Assembly (NCBI GenBank): GCA_947446865.1
Contig: CANFHX010000009.1
Coordinates: forward strand, 31,678-95,677
Source of the DNA: Flavobacteriaceae bacterium
GTDB lineage: Bacteria; Bacteroidota; Bacteroidia; Flavobacteriales; Flavobacteriaceae
Length of the DNA: 64,000 bases
Direction of reading: 5' to 3'
Positions 26,190 to 36,940 of the stretch are shown here, one piece after another (the first letter of the stretch is position 1; each line of letters starts with the position of its first letter). The notes below the pieces were generated by a model. That model saw only the letters and a program-made list of their open reading frames with translations. It did no database searches and was not told the DNA's origin. The position numbers and the translations under genes are program-made.

Positions 26190-27196
26190 TTCTTCGGAAT
26201 TAAAGGCAAAATTACTTTAAAAATTTCTCTGTTGTTAGACACAATTACTTTTTCATCGGTATAAAAAGAATACCGCATTTCGATATTTTTCAAACCTGTT
26301 TTTGAACTTGTTACATCGTTGCTTCTCGGCTTTATGGAATTTTCAATAACTAACGAATTGTTTTGCGAATAAATCAATACTTTCAACGGATTGGCTTGTG
26401 ACGCCTCATTATGTTGAATGGTATTTTCTACCAACATTTGTAAGCACATTGGCAAAATATAATCGGATTTATTGCCTTCTTCAATTTTTATTTCAAATAG
26501 AATGCTGTCGTCAAATCGTATTTTTAACAAATAAAGGTAATGATTTAAAAAATCTAATTCTTCTTGTAAAGTTACTAATTCAGCATTTTTAGTATCTAAA
26601 ACATACCGATAGACTTTGGCTAATTCATTGATGAATTCGGCTGCTTTATCTTGGTTTTTATACACCAACGAAGTTAAAACACTTAAATTATTGAATAGAA
26701 AATGTGGATTCAATTGGTTTTTTAGATTTTGCAATTGGGCATTGGCACTTTCAGTTTTGTGTTTTTCGACTTCAATTAAACTTGCTTTCCAGGATTTAAA
26801 AAAATGATTCGCTATATCTATCATTACAACAAGAAAAGTTATAGCGATAGTTGGAATAAATACTTCTCTTAATTTGGGATTAAATACTTCTAAAGTACCA
26901 AATTTTAAGTAATTAATAATTAAAATGGAATCTATTAAAACTATTATTGTGAATAATAAATTAAGTAGTATTTGTACCAGAATTCTCTGGTAAGGTAAAG
27001 TAATCCAAGAGATTTTTTTATCTAAGAAAATATCAATTTGCAGATTTCCTTCCCAAAGAAGAACCGTTATGATGCTAACAAATAAGATTTCATCATCAAA
27101 AAATGTTGCACTTCGAAAAACAAATAATTTGAATAGGAAAGCAATGGCTAATCCTATTCCAAACATATTAAAAACTCTGTATTTGATAGTTCTCAT
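26186..27196 (-). CDS. LytS-type sensor histidine kinase
   Basis: 336 residues. Four hydrophobic segments in the first 135 residues and no extracellular sensor domain, then the His_kinase motif LKNQLNPHFLFNNL with the phospho-acceptor His, and an ATPase domain with VENTIQHNEA. It is the cognate kinase of the LytTR regulator (ATGA overlap). Gene order on the minus strand is receptor, kinase, regulator with a 6-bp gap to the receptor. Confidence 0.88.
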   Translation of the reverse strand: MRTIKYRVFNMFGIGLAIAFLFKLFVFRSATFFDDEILFVSIITVLLWEGNLQIDIFLDKKISWITLPYQRILVQILLNLLFTIIVLIDSILIINYLKFGTLEVFNPKLREVFIPTIAITFLVVMIDIANHFFKSWKASLIEVEKHKTESANAQLQNLKNQLNPHFLFNNLSVLTSLVYKNQDKAAEFINELAKVYRYVLDTKNAELVTLQEELDFLNHYLYLLKIRFDDSILFEIKIEEGNKSDYILPMCLQMLVENTIQHNEASQANPLKVLIYSQNNSLVIENSIKPRSNDVTSSKTGLKNIEMRYSFYTDEKVIVSNNREIFKVILPLIPKK

Positions 27197-27202
27197 ACCT
27201 AT

Positions 27203-29545
27203 TTAAAACTGCAATTTATAGATAAAATTTGGAAAGAAACCCAGTTGATAGGTAGTATTCAAATTCATTTTTTGGTTATCGTAGGATTGTGAAAACATAT
27301 TTTTATGATTGGTAACATTCTGTAAATCTAATGAAAACGATTGGGATAGTTTTTTGTTTTTGCTGTTAATGGTATAACTTCCTTTTAAATCCAATCGGAA
27401 ATAATTGGCATAATTTGACGAATAAGCATCCGTTGAAAATACTTCATGACCCGTAGTTTGCGATGCTGCGATATCTATAGGAGTAAAAGCGCGTCCTCCC
27501 GCATTAGTGAATTTGATATCGGTACTTATTTTGTTTCTTTTCTCATCACCTACTTTCCATTCTTTTCCACCCAAAATATTGAAAACATATTTGCCATTGA
27601 ATGCAGTATTTCTCTCCACACCATCGCTACCTTTGTATTTTGAACTGTATAAAGAGGAAGTAAATAATCCGTAATAGCCTTTACTAAAGAATTTTTCGAT
27701 TGTTATTTCGGCACCATAATTTTTTCCAGTTCCTGCATTGGTAAGGTTATCTTCTAAATCGGTTTTGAAACTTGAACCCGTATTGAGCATGGAATAACTA
27801 CTCGAAAAAGTATTCACAGGTACATTCGAAATGGCTTGGTAATAGACTTCGGTTTTCAAGCGCCAATCTTTAAAGGGCTGTAAATCATAACCTAAAACAA
27901 AGTGCTGACTTTTAGTGAAATCTAAATTTTTATTGTTGTACGAATAGGATCCATCCGCATTTTGAGTCTGCAAAAAGTAAACATTTATAGGTTGCATTTG
28001 CGAATGTAAACCATATCCTAAACTGAAACTGCTCTTACTATTTACAGCATATTTCAAGCCCAAACGTGGTTCTACCGAAAACGAATTATTCAAGAAAAAC
28101 TTTTGTGAATGAATACCCGCATTTAAAATTAATTTCTCGCTAATGTTGTATTTACCATGAACAAACGCTTGCACCAAATTGGTATAACTGTTATAATCCC
28201 AAACTTGTTTCCAAGAATCTATACTATTTTGTTTTGTTTTATAAAATAAATCCAAGCCCATTAATTCATCTTGAATTCCTGCTTTTATAAAAAACTTTGA
28301 ATTTACTTTTAAGTTATAAGTCGAACTAAAATTATATCCTGTTTTAGCAACATTGCTAATTTCCTTAGTGAAATTAATATTTGCTATTCGATCAAAATCA
28401 TACGAAGTTTGGTCTGTTTTAGAATAATTCAAACCAATGGTAGAACTAATAAACGATTTAGGATTAATTTGCTTGAAATGATTTAAACCTACAATTCCAA
28501 TTTTACTAGCAAAATCCACTTGATTTCCGTTTCCGTATAAACTGTTGGAATTGCCACCACCAATATTTATTGTACTTGAAGCCAAAATTCCGAACATTGA
28601 AAATTTGCCGAATTTGGAAGTGCCACTATTTAATTTGAACGACAAATCTTGGTAAGAAGGAGTTGCTGTGGTTCCGATATTAACACCAACTGCTTGTGCA
28701 ATACTGGCCAATCCATAACGGTAGCCAACCAAATAGGAAGAACCTTTTTCTTTGTTAATTGGACCTTCGGTAGTTGCTTCAAGACCTGTAATTACTCCAA
28801 ATTGTAAAGTGGTTTCTCTTTTTTTGGAATTTCCATTTCTGAATCCTAAATCAAAAACACCTGAAGTTGCATTTCCATATTCGGCAGGAAAAGCAGAAGT
28901 AAAGAAATCAGAATTCTTTAATAAATTGGTATTCAATGCGCTTACCGCGCCACCTGTTGTTCCAACAGCAGCAAAGTGATTAGGATTGGTTACATTCATT
29001 CCGTCAATGCGCCATAACACTCCCACTGGTGAATTTCCTCTGATAACAATATCGTTTCTGGAGTCGTCTGGAGTGCTTACTCCAGCAAAATTGGCTGCCA
29101 ATCGTGCCACATCACTCCTACCTCCTGCATAACGATTAACTTCTTCCATAGAGAAAGTTCGGGCGCTTACCGTGGCCAATTTATTAATAGTTCCTGCTTT
29201 GTTGGAGGCTTTTATAACAACTTCATCTAGTTTTTTGAATTCATCTTCCATGGTAATATCCAAAATTACTTCTTTGCCCGAAGTTACTATCACATTTGGA
29301 ATCACCACTTCTTTATATCCTATATAGGAAACTTTAATTTCATAACGATCTGGAGCAATATCGGTTAAAATATAATTTCCTTTTTCATCCGTTATTGTTT
29401 GTTTTGAAGAATTATTTATTTGAATCATTGCACCAATAATCGGTGTTTGAGACAATTTGTCAATCACAATTCCACGGATGTTTTGTTTGTTGTTTTGAGC
29501 AAATGTTGATGCTGAAATGAATAGTAATAAAAGGTATTTTTTCAT
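27203..29545 (-). CDS. TonB-dependent receptor with carboxypeptidase-like domain
   Basis: 780 residues. Signal peptide (MKKYLLLLFISASTFAQ), a carboxypeptidase-regulatory-like domain at about 22-105 (IRGIVIDKLSQTPIIGAMI), a plug domain with RGNSPVGVLWRIDGM, then a 22-strand-type barrel ending in aromatic FIYKLQF. It imports an unknown ligand with TonB energy. There is no SusD partner, which argues against a polysaccharide system. Being in an operon with a LytS/LytTR pair, it may take part in signal-dependent uptake. Confidence 0.9.
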   Translation of the reverse strand: MKKYLLLLFISASTFAQNNKQNIRGIVIDKLSQTPIIGAMIQINNSSKQTITDEKGNYILTDIAPDRYEIKVSYIGYKEVVIPNVIVTSGKEVILDITMEDEFKKLDEVVIKASNKAGTINKLATVSARTFSMEEVNRYAGGRSDVARLAANFAGVSTPDDSRNDIVIRGNSPVGVLWRIDGMNVTNPNHFAAVGTTGGAVSALNTNLLKNSDFFTSAFPAEYGNATSGVFDLGFRNGNSKKRETTLQFGVITGLEATTEGPINKEKGSSYLVGYRYGLASIAQAVGVNIGTTATPSYQDLSFKLNSGTSKFGKFSMFGILASSTINIGGGNSNSLYGNGNQVDFASKIGIVGLNHFKQINPKSFISSTIGLNYSKTDQTSYDFDRIANINFTKEISNVAKTGYNFSSTYNLKVNSKFFIKAGIQDELMGLDLFYKTKQNSIDSWKQVWDYNSYTNLVQAFVHGKYNISEKLILNAGIHSQKFFLNNSFSVEPRLGLKYAVNSKSSFSLGYGLHSQMQPINVYFLQTQNADGSYSYNNKNLDFTKSQHFVLGYDLQPFKDWRLKTEVYYQAISNVPVNTFSSSYSMLNTGSSFKTDLEDNLTNAGTGKNYGAEITIEKFFSKGYYGLFTSSLYSSKYKGSDGVERNTAFNGKYVFNILGGKEWKVGDEKRNKISTDIKFTNAGGRAFTPIDIAASQTTGHEVFSTDAYSSNYANYFRLDLKGSYTINSKNKKLSQSFSLDLQNVTNHKNMFSQSYDNQKMNLNTTYQLGFFPNFIYKLQF

Positions 29546-29643
29546 AAAAGAGAATATTTAAGTTGTAAAATTAAATAGTTCTAATAAAAGGAATTAGCCA
29601 AAAATTGTTGAATTGTAGAAAAATCGTGTTGAGTTGTTATAAT

Positions 29644-29672
29644 AAAAAAACTGCTCCATTTCTGAAGCAGCA
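29644..29672 (-). terminator. Terminator after acs
   Basis: On the minus strand CTGCTTC-AGAAAT-GGAGCAG (7-bp stem with one U-G pair) is followed by seven T. It lies 33 bp after the acs stop codon. Confidence 0.85.
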
Positions 29673-29704
29673 TTTAACTTAATAAACTAAATCTATAAAA
29701 AAAA

Positions 29705-31612
29705 CTATAATTTTCCTTCTTTAATTTCGTCCACAATTTCTGGATTTAGCAAAGTAGAAGTATCACCAAAGTTTGAAAAATCTCCTTCCGCTATTTTACG
29801 TAATATTCTACGCATAATTTTTCCAGAACGGGTTTTTGGTAAACCAGAAACGAATTGAATTTTATCTAATTTGGCAATCGGTCCTATTTGATCTGAAATT
29901 AATTGGTTAATCTCTTTAGCCAAGTTCTCTTGATTTCTGCTTTCTCCAACTTCTTTCAAAATTACAAATCCGTAAAGTGCGTTACCTTTAATATCGTGTG
30001 GAAATCCTACAATAGCACTTTCTGCAACCGCTGGGTGCTCATTAATAGCATCCTCAATTGGCGCAGTTCCTAAATTATGTCCAGAAACAATAATTACATC
30101 ATCTACCCTACCGGTGATTCTATAATACCCTACTTCATCGCGTAAAGCACCGTCTCCAGTAAAATATTTACCTGGAAAAGCAGAGAAATAGGTTTCTTTA
30201 TAACGTTGGTGATCGCCCCAAATGGTTCTTGCCATAGCAGGCCAAGGGAATTTTATACACAAGCTACCAGTAACTTGATTACCTTCAATTTCGTTACGCA
30301 ATTCGTCCATTAAAACGGGTTGAATACCTGGTAAAGGTAAAGAAGCATAAGTTGGTTTAGTTGGAGTTACAAAAGGAATTGGCGAAATCATAATTCCTCC
30401 AGTTTCTGTTTGCCACCAAGTATCTACTAATGGGCAACGTTTTCCACCAACGTGGTCATTATACCAGTGCCATGCTTCCTCATTAATTGGTTCTCCTACA
30501 GAACCTATAACTTTTAGGGAACTTAAAGGGAATTTTTGAACGTAACTTAAATTTTCTTTAGCCAAAGCACGAATTGCAGTTGGAGCGGTATAAAATTGAT
30601 TCACTTGGTGTTTTTCAATTACTTCCCAAAAACGGCTATAATCTGGATAAGAAGGTACACCTTCAAAAATTACGGTTGTTGCACCATTTAATAATGGTCC
30701 GTATAAAATATAAGAATGTCCGGTAATCCAACCGATATCGGCAGTACACCAGTACACATCGTTTTCTTCGTAATTGAATATATTTTTAAAAGTATATGCT
30801 GTATATACCATATATCCTGCAGTGGTATGCACCATTCCTTTTGGTTTTCCAGTAGAACCAGAAGTATACAAAATGAATAAAGGATCTTCTGCATCCATAA
30901 TTTCAGCAACACTATTGGAAAGCGCGGCATCCATTAAAGGTTGTAACCATTGGTCACGACCTTCTTTCATATTTACAGCAGTATTTGTTCTTTTAACAAC
31001 TAATACTTTTTCAACACAAGGAGATTTTTCTAATGCTTCATCTACAATTCCTTTTAAATCGATTGATTTGTTTCCACGGTAACTTCCATCAGAAGTGATA
31101 ACCATTTTACAATCGGAATCATTTATCCTTGTAGATACTGCTGAGGATGAAAATCCAGCAAATACCACCGAATGTATTGCTCCAATTCTAGCACAAGCCA
31201 AAACCGAAACTGCCAATTCTGGAATCATTGGTAAGTAAATACAAACTCTATCGCCTTTTTTTACTCCTTGTTCACGAAGTACGTTAGCCATTCTCGATAC
31301 TCTGGCGTATAATTCGTTGTAAGAAATATGTTGTGCATCCTCAGTTGGATCGTTAGGTTCAAAAATGATGGCGGTTTTCTCGCCTCTTTTAGCAAGATGT
31401 CTGTCGATACAGTTTTTAGTAATATTAACTTTGGCATCCACAAACCATTTGAATTTAGATTCTTGCATGTCAAAATCCAATACTTTTTCCCATTTTTGGT
31501 ACCAAGTAAAGTTTTCATCCGCAATACGATCCCAGAATTTTCTTGGCTCGCGAACCGATTTTTTATACATTTTAAAGTAATGCTCTAAACTTTCTATTTT
31601 ATAATAACTCAT
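29705..31612 (-). CDS. acs: Acetyl-CoA synthetase
   Basis: 635 residues, standard length. It converts acetate, ATP and CoA to acetyl-CoA via acetyl-AMP. Motifs: FILYTSGSTGKPKGMVHT (AMP-binding P-loop), VDTWWQTETGG, KYFTGDGA, RVDDVIIVSGHNLGT, and the C-terminal PKTRSGKIMRRILRK holding the Lys that is acetylated in homologues. It lies with prpE and the CrbS/CrbR-type genes on the same strand, consistent with acetate control. Own terminator downstream. Confidence 0.95.
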   Translation of the reverse strand: MSYYKIESLEHYFKMYKKSVREPRKFWDRIADENFTWYQKWEKVLDFDMQESKFKWFVDAKVNITKNCIDRHLAKRGEKTAIIFEPNDPTEDAQHISYNELYARVSRMANVLREQGVKKGDRVCIYLPMIPELAVSVLACARIGAIHSVVFAGFSSSAVSTRINDSDCKMVITSDGSYRGNKSIDLKGIVDEALEKSPCVEKVLVVKRTNTAVNMKEGRDQWLQPLMDAALSNSVAEIMDAEDPLFILYTSGSTGKPKGMVHTTAGYMVYTAYTFKNIFNYEENDVYWCTADIGWITGHSYILYGPLLNGATTVIFEGVPSYPDYSRFWEVIEKHQVNQFYTAPTAIRALAKENLSYVQKFPLSSLKVIGSVGEPINEEAWHWYNDHVGGKRCPLVDTWWQTETGGIMISPIPFVTPTKPTYASLPLPGIQPVLMDELRNEIEGNQVTGSLCIKFPWPAMARTIWGDHQRYKETYFSAFPGKYFTGDGALRDEVGYYRITGRVDDVIIVSGHNLGTAPIEDAINEHPAVAESAIVGFPHDIKGNALYGFVILKEVGESRNQENLAKEINQLISDQIGPIAKLDKIQFVSGLPKTRSGKIMRRILRKIAEGDFSNFGDTSTLLNPEIVDEIKEGKL

Positions 31613-31809
31613 TGTTTTTTTTGGTAATTAGTTAATAGTAACTAGTAATTAGTATTAAATTTGTGTAAATATAAGTATTCTATTATTTTGGTAAAGAATT
31701 TTCTTGCTAAATAGGTATAGGTAATTAGATTAAAGAATATAGAATAAAGAAAATAGACCGTCTAACTAATGAATCGATTACAAAATTCTATTGTCTATTT
31801 TCTTTTTTC

Positions 31810-33705
31810 TTATCTAAAAGAACCAATTTTAGCTTTTTCAAATTCTCCTCTAATTTCATCTATAATAGCTTCATCATCTATAGTGGATGGTATTTGGAAA
31901 TTATCTCCATCAGCTATGCTTCGTAATAATTTTCTTAAAATTTTACCCGAACGTGTTTTTGGTAAACGTTCTACAATAACTACATCTCTTAATGATGCTA
32001 CTGCTCCAATTTTATCTCTTACTAAATGTACCACCTCATGTTGCAGTTGAAAATGTTCAATATCCTCACCATGTTTAATAACTACTAAACCTAAAGGAAC
32101 CTGTCCTTTTAATGCATCATTAATTCCAACTACAGCGCATTCAGCAACCGAATGGTGTGAAGAAACTATTTCTTCCATCTCGGCAGTAGAAAGCCTATGA
32201 CCTGCTACATTTATTACATCATCTACTCTACCGGTGATGAAAATATAATTGTCATCATCTTTAAATCCTCCATCACCAGAGAAATAATATCCTGGAAATT
32301 TATTTAAATAGCCTTCTTGAAATCTATTGTTATCGTTCCATAAATCTAGCATTGTTCCCGGAGGCAGTGGTAATTTAATAACAACGTAACCTTCTTCATT
32401 TGGACCTAATTCGTTTCCGTCTTCTCCAAATATTCGAATATCATATCCAGAAACTGCTTTTCCTGCAGAGCCTGGTTTTACTGGTAAATACTCCACTCCC
32501 ATCATGTCGGAAATCATTGGCCATCCCGATTCGGTTTGCCACCAATGGTCAATTGCTGGAATTGGAATATGTTGGTTATACCATTCCAAAGTAGCCACAT
32601 CGCAACGTTCCCCTGCTAAAAATTGATTTCTTAAACAAGATAAATCGTATTGCTTAATAAATTCTCCGTTTGGATCTTCTTTTTTTATGGCGCGAATTGC
32701 TGTAGGAGCAGTAAACATGGTACTTACTTTATGTTCGGCAATTACTCTCCAAAAGGTACTTGCATCTGGAGTTCTTATTGGTTTTCCTTCAAATATAATA
32801 GTAGTGTTTCTATTGATAAGCGGACCGTAAACAATAAAACTATGTCCTACTACCCAACCCACATCGGAGGCTGCCCAAAAAACTTCGTCTTGTTTTACTC
32901 CATATATGTATTGCATTGAAAATTTAAGTGCGGTTGCATAACCACCTGTATCTCTTACGATTCCTTTTGGTTTTCCAGTTGTTCCAGAAGTGTATAATAC
33001 ATATAAAGGATGCGTTGCATTTACAGGAACACAAGGCGTTTCTTCTGAGCCATAAACTAAAGCATCATAATCTACATCGTATTTTTTAAACGGAATTCTA
33101 GCTCCTAATTTTCTATTGAAAACAATTACTTTTTTAGGTTTATGGGATGCTAATTCTATAGCTTCATCTACTAATGGTTTGTAGGCAATTAATCGATCAA
33201 TTTCAATTCCTGAAGATGCAGTAATGATTAATCTAGGTTTGCAATCGTCAATTCGGATTGCTAATTCGTGTGGTGCGAATCCACCAAAAACCACCGAATG
33301 GGTCACTCCTATTCGTGCACAAGCCAACATTGCAAATGCTGCTTGCGGAATCATTGGCATATAAATTACAGCAGTATCGCCTTTTTTTAATCCTAATGAA
33401 AGCATACCTCCTGCTAATTTAGCCACTTCGGTTTTTACTTCATTATAAGTATATTTCTTAACGGTTTGAGTAACTGGCGAATCGTAAATCATTGCTGTTT
33501 GATCACCATATCCATCTTGAACGTGTTTGTCTAAGGCTAAATAGCAAATATTCAATTCGCCATCCTTATACCAAAGTGGGTAGTTATTATCATCTTCAGA
33601 TAATATAATAGAGGGTTTATTATACCATTCTATTTGATCTGCTTGCTCTTTCCAAAATTCTTCAGGAGATTGTATACTTTTACTGTAAAATTCTTCGTAA
33701 TTCAT
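31810..33705 (-). CDS. prpE: Propionyl-CoA synthetase-like acyl-CoA ligase
   Basis: 631 residues. The N-terminal signature NYEEFYSKSIQSPEEFW is that of PrpE rather than Acs. Other motifs are VLYTSGTTGKPKGIVRDTGG, DVGWVVGHSFIVYGPL, DHWWQTESGWP, and PKTRSGKILRKLLRSIADG with the modifiable Lys. It activates propionate, and probably acetate more weakly. No methylcitrate-cycle gene is nearby. Between it and acs lies an 11-bp inverted repeat (31748-31758 / 31793-31803) with a long loop that may end its transcript. Confidence 0.85.
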   Translation of the reverse strand: MNYEEFYSKSIQSPEEFWKEQADQIEWYNKPSIILSEDDNNYPLWYKDGELNICYLALDKHVQDGYGDQTAMIYDSPVTQTVKKYTYNEVKTEVAKLAGGMLSLGLKKGDTAVIYMPMIPQAAFAMLACARIGVTHSVVFGGFAPHELAIRIDDCKPRLIITASSGIEIDRLIAYKPLVDEAIELASHKPKKVIVFNRKLGARIPFKKYDVDYDALVYGSEETPCVPVNATHPLYVLYTSGTTGKPKGIVRDTGGYATALKFSMQYIYGVKQDEVFWAASDVGWVVGHSFIVYGPLINRNTTIIFEGKPIRTPDASTFWRVIAEHKVSTMFTAPTAIRAIKKEDPNGEFIKQYDLSCLRNQFLAGERCDVATLEWYNQHIPIPAIDHWWQTESGWPMISDMMGVEYLPVKPGSAGKAVSGYDIRIFGEDGNELGPNEEGYVVIKLPLPPGTMLDLWNDNNRFQEGYLNKFPGYYFSGDGGFKDDDNYIFITGRVDDVINVAGHRLSTAEMEEIVSSHHSVAECAVVGINDALKGQVPLGLVVIKHGEDIEHFQLQHEVVHLVRDKIGAVASLRDVVIVERLPKTRSGKILRKLLRSIADGDNFQIPSTIDDEAIIDEIRGEFEKAKIGSFR

Positions 33706-33822
33706 TAGTATTGTTTGGTTTGCGGTTCGTTACTTAATAAAGTAAAAGTAAAAAAATAAACAATACACTTTGAAATATTCTTGTTAAATAGGTATATACG
33801 AAATCGATTTCGTAGAATGCAA

Positions 33823-33852
33823 AAAAGAACGAATTATACTGTTCGTTCTTTT
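33823..33852 (-). terminator. Terminator after the crbS-crbR pair
   Basis: Perfect 11-bp stem (aaaagaacgaa / ttcgttctttt) with an 8-nt loop; on the minus strand it is followed by TTTTTTGC. It separates the two-component genes from prpE. Confidence 0.85.
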
Positions 33853-33874
33853 AAATAATAAAAATATAAAATAG

Positions 33875-34237
33875 TTATGAAAGCAACTCCACCACTTGCT
33901 CTACCACTTTTTTAATTGAAAAAGGTTTAGTCAAATAAGCATCCGCACCAAGTGCCATTCCTTTTTCTATATCACTTTCTTTGTTCTTGGCAGATAGAAA
34001 AATAACTTTAGTGTGTTTTAAATTTGCGTCATTTCGAATTTGTTCTAAAGTAGCATAACCGTCTACCATTGGCATCATCACGTCCAGAATTATTAAATCA
34101 GGAAAATTCAACTTAACAATATCCAATGCTTCTTGTCCATCACGAGCAATAAATACCTCGTAATTGTTTTTTTTGAAAGTATATTCTAAAGCCATTACAA
34201 TGTTGGGCTCGTCATCTACAATTAAAATCTTCTTCAT
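33875..34237 (-). CDS. Single-domain response regulator (CrbR-like position)
   Basis: 120 residues, receiver only: MKKILIVDDEPNIVMALEY, phospho-acceptor Asp52 (LIILDVMMPMVDGY), and YLTKPFSIKKVVEQ with the conserved Lys-Pro. It begins 6 bp after the end of the symporter-kinase gene and must be its partner. Proteobacterial CrbR carries a LuxR-type DNA-binding domain; this one does not, so the signal must pass to another protein or protein-protein contact. Confidence 0.85.
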   Translation of the reverse strand: MKKILIVDDEPNIVMALEYTFKKNNYEVFIARDGQEALDIVKLNFPDLIILDVMMPMVDGYATLEQIRNDANLKHTKVIFLSAKNKESDIEKGMALGADAYLTKPFSIKKVVEQVVELLS

Positions 34238-34243
34238 AGCGTA

Positions 34244-36940
34244 TTAATTTTCAATAGTCTTATTCGTTGGCAAGGTAAATAAAATACTAGCACCTTTTAT
34301 ATTAGCTTGTGCCCATATTTTACCTTTGTGATGTTCGATAATTTGTTTACAAATGGCTAATCCCAATCCGCTTCCAATAGGTTTTTTAATATTTTGATTG
34401 GTAGATTGATAGAATTTTTCAAAAATAGCTTCAAAATCATTTTCAGCAATTCCTTTACCATTATCATGAACTGTGGTTAGGATAAAATCTTCATTAGTAG
34501 TCACTTGAATTACAATTAATCCTTCTTTTTCGGGGCAAAATTTGATAGAATTAGAAAGTAAGTTTGTAATTACTTGAACAATTCGATCTTCGTCGTAATA
34601 GGCATATATGGTGTCGTTACTTTCTATACGAACTTCAATTTTTTTATTTTTAATGAGATGCTGTAAAGGTTCAATAGAATTTTCAATGGTACTAATTAGA
34701 TTGTGTAGTTCTGGATTAATGGTTTGTTTTCCTGTTTCAAATTTTTCTAAATCCAAAATTTTATCAATCAATCGATTCAATCGATCCGATTCGGAAATAA
34801 TATTTTGCAAAAATTGCTTTTTTAATTCTTCGGGGATTTCGTCATCATCATGCAAAATTTCACTTGCAGCACGAATTGCCGTAATTGGAGTTCGAAGTTC
34901 GTGGGTAATAGTATCTAAGAATTCGTCCTTTTGCTTGTCCTTATCCATTAAAGAAATATTTGCATTTTGCAATTTTGCTGTTATCTCCTTTAATTCATTA
35001 GATGTCTCGGTCAGTTTTTTATTGATAATAATATTTTCTTTCGATTCTTCAAGGATTTTTAAAACTTCGGGCAAACTAATTTTTTCTTCTTTTACTACGC
35101 TAGAAATTAATATTCTAGCCGAAGCAGTTCCGATGTGCCCTGTAAGTAAATTTTCTGAAAATTTTATTAAACGGGCATCTGCCAATTCTTGATTGATATC
35201 TACATTATATTTTACATTAAAAATATTCATGGCACGTTTGGTTCGTTCTTCGCCAAGAAATCGTACCAATACCTTTTCGATGTCGTTTCTATAAGCAGTT
35301 CCTTTCCAAATAAAGGCATTCTCGTGGTTGGTGATGTATTTGCTAATGTCCACAAACATTTCGGCATAATTTCTTTCGCGGTAATTTCCTTTAAAACTAA
35401 CGGAAACAGCAAAATAGGTAACGAAATTGAATAATAAACTCCAAAACAAAGCATGCGGAACCGGTTGCAAATAATCCAATCCAAATAATTGAAAAGGCTT
35501 TAGCAAATGATACCCCATGAATCCTTCGGAAATAAAAGTACTGGAACTATTAGTCAACCCAATAACATAAGGTGCTAATAAAGTGTAAATACAAATGATA
35601 AATCCAACAATAATACTATAAACAGCCCCCAAGCGAGAACCTCTTCTCCAGAATAAAGCTCCGAAAAACGCAGGTGCAAGTTGGGCAATAATAACAAAAG
35701 CAACCATCCCGATAGAAACCAAACTATAATCTAAACCAAAGAAACGGTAGATTAAATAGGAAAGAATTATTAATGAAAAGATGCTTATTTTTCTGGTATT
35801 TAAGATTTTTCTACTGCTAATAGTTTCATCACTACCTTTAAGTTTTCCGATTAAATTATACGGAATCAAAACGTTATTGGTAACCATAGTAGAAAGTCCG
35901 ATAGAGGAAACAACAATCATTGAAATTGCTGCCGAAAATCCGCCAAGAAAAACCATTACGGTAAGAAATTTATTATTGAAAAATTGCGGAATTAATAGCG
36001 AATAAGTATCGGAATTCACATGTTGCCCATCAAATAATATATTCCCTCCCCATGCTATTGGGTAAACAAAAATATTGAAGATAAGCAAATACAACGGAAA
36101 CAACCAAACTGCTGTATTGATATGGTTTTCTCTATTGTTTTCAATCACTGAAACTTGAAATTGTCTCGGCAATAAAAAGATAGCAAACATAGATAAGACA
36201 CATAATAAAAACCAATTAATGGCTTGTGGCAATCCGCCAATGGTGTTTTTTTCTTTAAAATGTTCTAATAAAGAGGCCTTATGGTAAATGTCCTCAAAGC
36301 CGTCAAAAACAAAATAAGTAACATACACTCCGATGATAACAAAGAACACCAATTTTAACACGCTTTCCATCGCAACAGCGGTAACAATACCTTTTCGTTT
36401 TTCGGAAGCATCTACATAACGGGTACCATAATAGGACGCGAAAAGTGCTAACGCAATGGCAACATAAGTAGTAGTGTCATAAAATATATAAGAACTTGCT
36501 TTGGTTTGAGTAACGATATGAAAGGTTTCTGCAATGGCTTTAAGTTGCAAAGCGATATAGGGCAATATACCCGTAAGGCAAATAACCGTTACTATTGCAC
36601 CTAGAAAACGGCTGTTTCCGTAACGAAGGGAAATAAAATCGGCAATACTAGAAATTTTATTGACTCTAGATATTCGGATGATTTTCTTCAAAATTAATAT
36701 CCAAGAAGGTGCAATAATTATTGGCCCTAAATAAATAGGTAAATAACTTAATCCGCTATCGGCAGCAACACCAATACTTCCATAATAGGTCCAAGCGGTG
36801 CAATAAACCGCTAACGATAAGGTATACACATAAGGATTGTTCGTCCATTTGCTATTTCCTTTTTTCTCTGCCCAATGCGCAATAAAAAAAAGAACCGCTA
36901 AATAGCAGGAAAGAATCACTAATAGTACTATACTATTCAT
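34244..36940 (-). CDS. Sodium/solute symporter fused to histidine kinase (CrbS/CbrA-like)
   Basis: 898 residues. Residues 1 to about 500 form a sodium:solute symporter domain with about 13 helices (NPYVYTLSLAVYCTAWTYYG near the start). A linker and coiled coil follow at about 600-660. The kinase core has DTITHELRTPITAIRAASE (phospho-His), NLLSNSIKF, DNGKGI and GSGLGLAICKQII. In Vibrio and Pseudomonas this architecture (CrbS) controls acs. Here acs and prpE lie just downstream on the same strand, which supports the same role. It overlaps the small membrane gene upstream by 8 bp. Confidence 0.88.
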   Translation of the reverse strand: MNSIVLLVILSCYLAVLFFIAHWAEKKGNSKWTNNPYVYTLSLAVYCTAWTYYGSIGVAADSGLSYLPIYLGPIIIAPSWILILKKIIRISRVNKISSIADFISLRYGNSRFLGAIVTVICLTGILPYIALQLKAIAETFHIVTQTKASSYIFYDTTTYVAIALALFASYYGTRYVDASEKRKGIVTAVAMESVLKLVFFVIIGVYVTYFVFDGFEDIYHKASLLEHFKEKNTIGGLPQAINWFLLCVLSMFAIFLLPRQFQVSVIENNRENHINTAVWLFPLYLLIFNIFVYPIAWGGNILFDGQHVNSDTYSLLIPQFFNNKFLTVMVFLGGFSAAISMIVVSSIGLSTMVTNNVLIPYNLIGKLKGSDETISSRKILNTRKISIFSLIILSYLIYRFFGLDYSLVSIGMVAFVIIAQLAPAFFGALFWRRGSRLGAVYSIIVGFIICIYTLLAPYVIGLTNSSSTFISEGFMGYHLLKPFQLFGLDYLQPVPHALFWSLLFNFVTYFAVSVSFKGNYRERNYAEMFVDISKYITNHENAFIWKGTAYRNDIEKVLVRFLGEERTKRAMNIFNVKYNVDINQELADARLIKFSENLLTGHIGTASARILISSVVKEEKISLPEVLKILEESKENIIINKKLTETSNELKEITAKLQNANISLMDKDKQKDEFLDTITHELRTPITAIRAASEILHDDDEIPEELKKQFLQNIISESDRLNRLIDKILDLEKFETGKQTINPELHNLISTIENSIEPLQHLIKNKKIEVRIESNDTIYAYYDEDRIVQVITNLLSNSIKFCPEKEGLIVIQVTTNEDFILTTVHDNGKGIAENDFEAIFEKFYQSTNQNIKKPIGSGLGLAICKQIIEHHKGKIWAQANIKGASILFTLPTNKTIEN

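Noticed and set aside
31748..31803. A terminator after prpE
   Set aside because: The 11-bp arms are separated by 34 nt and no U run follows closely; kept only as a remark in the prpE entry.
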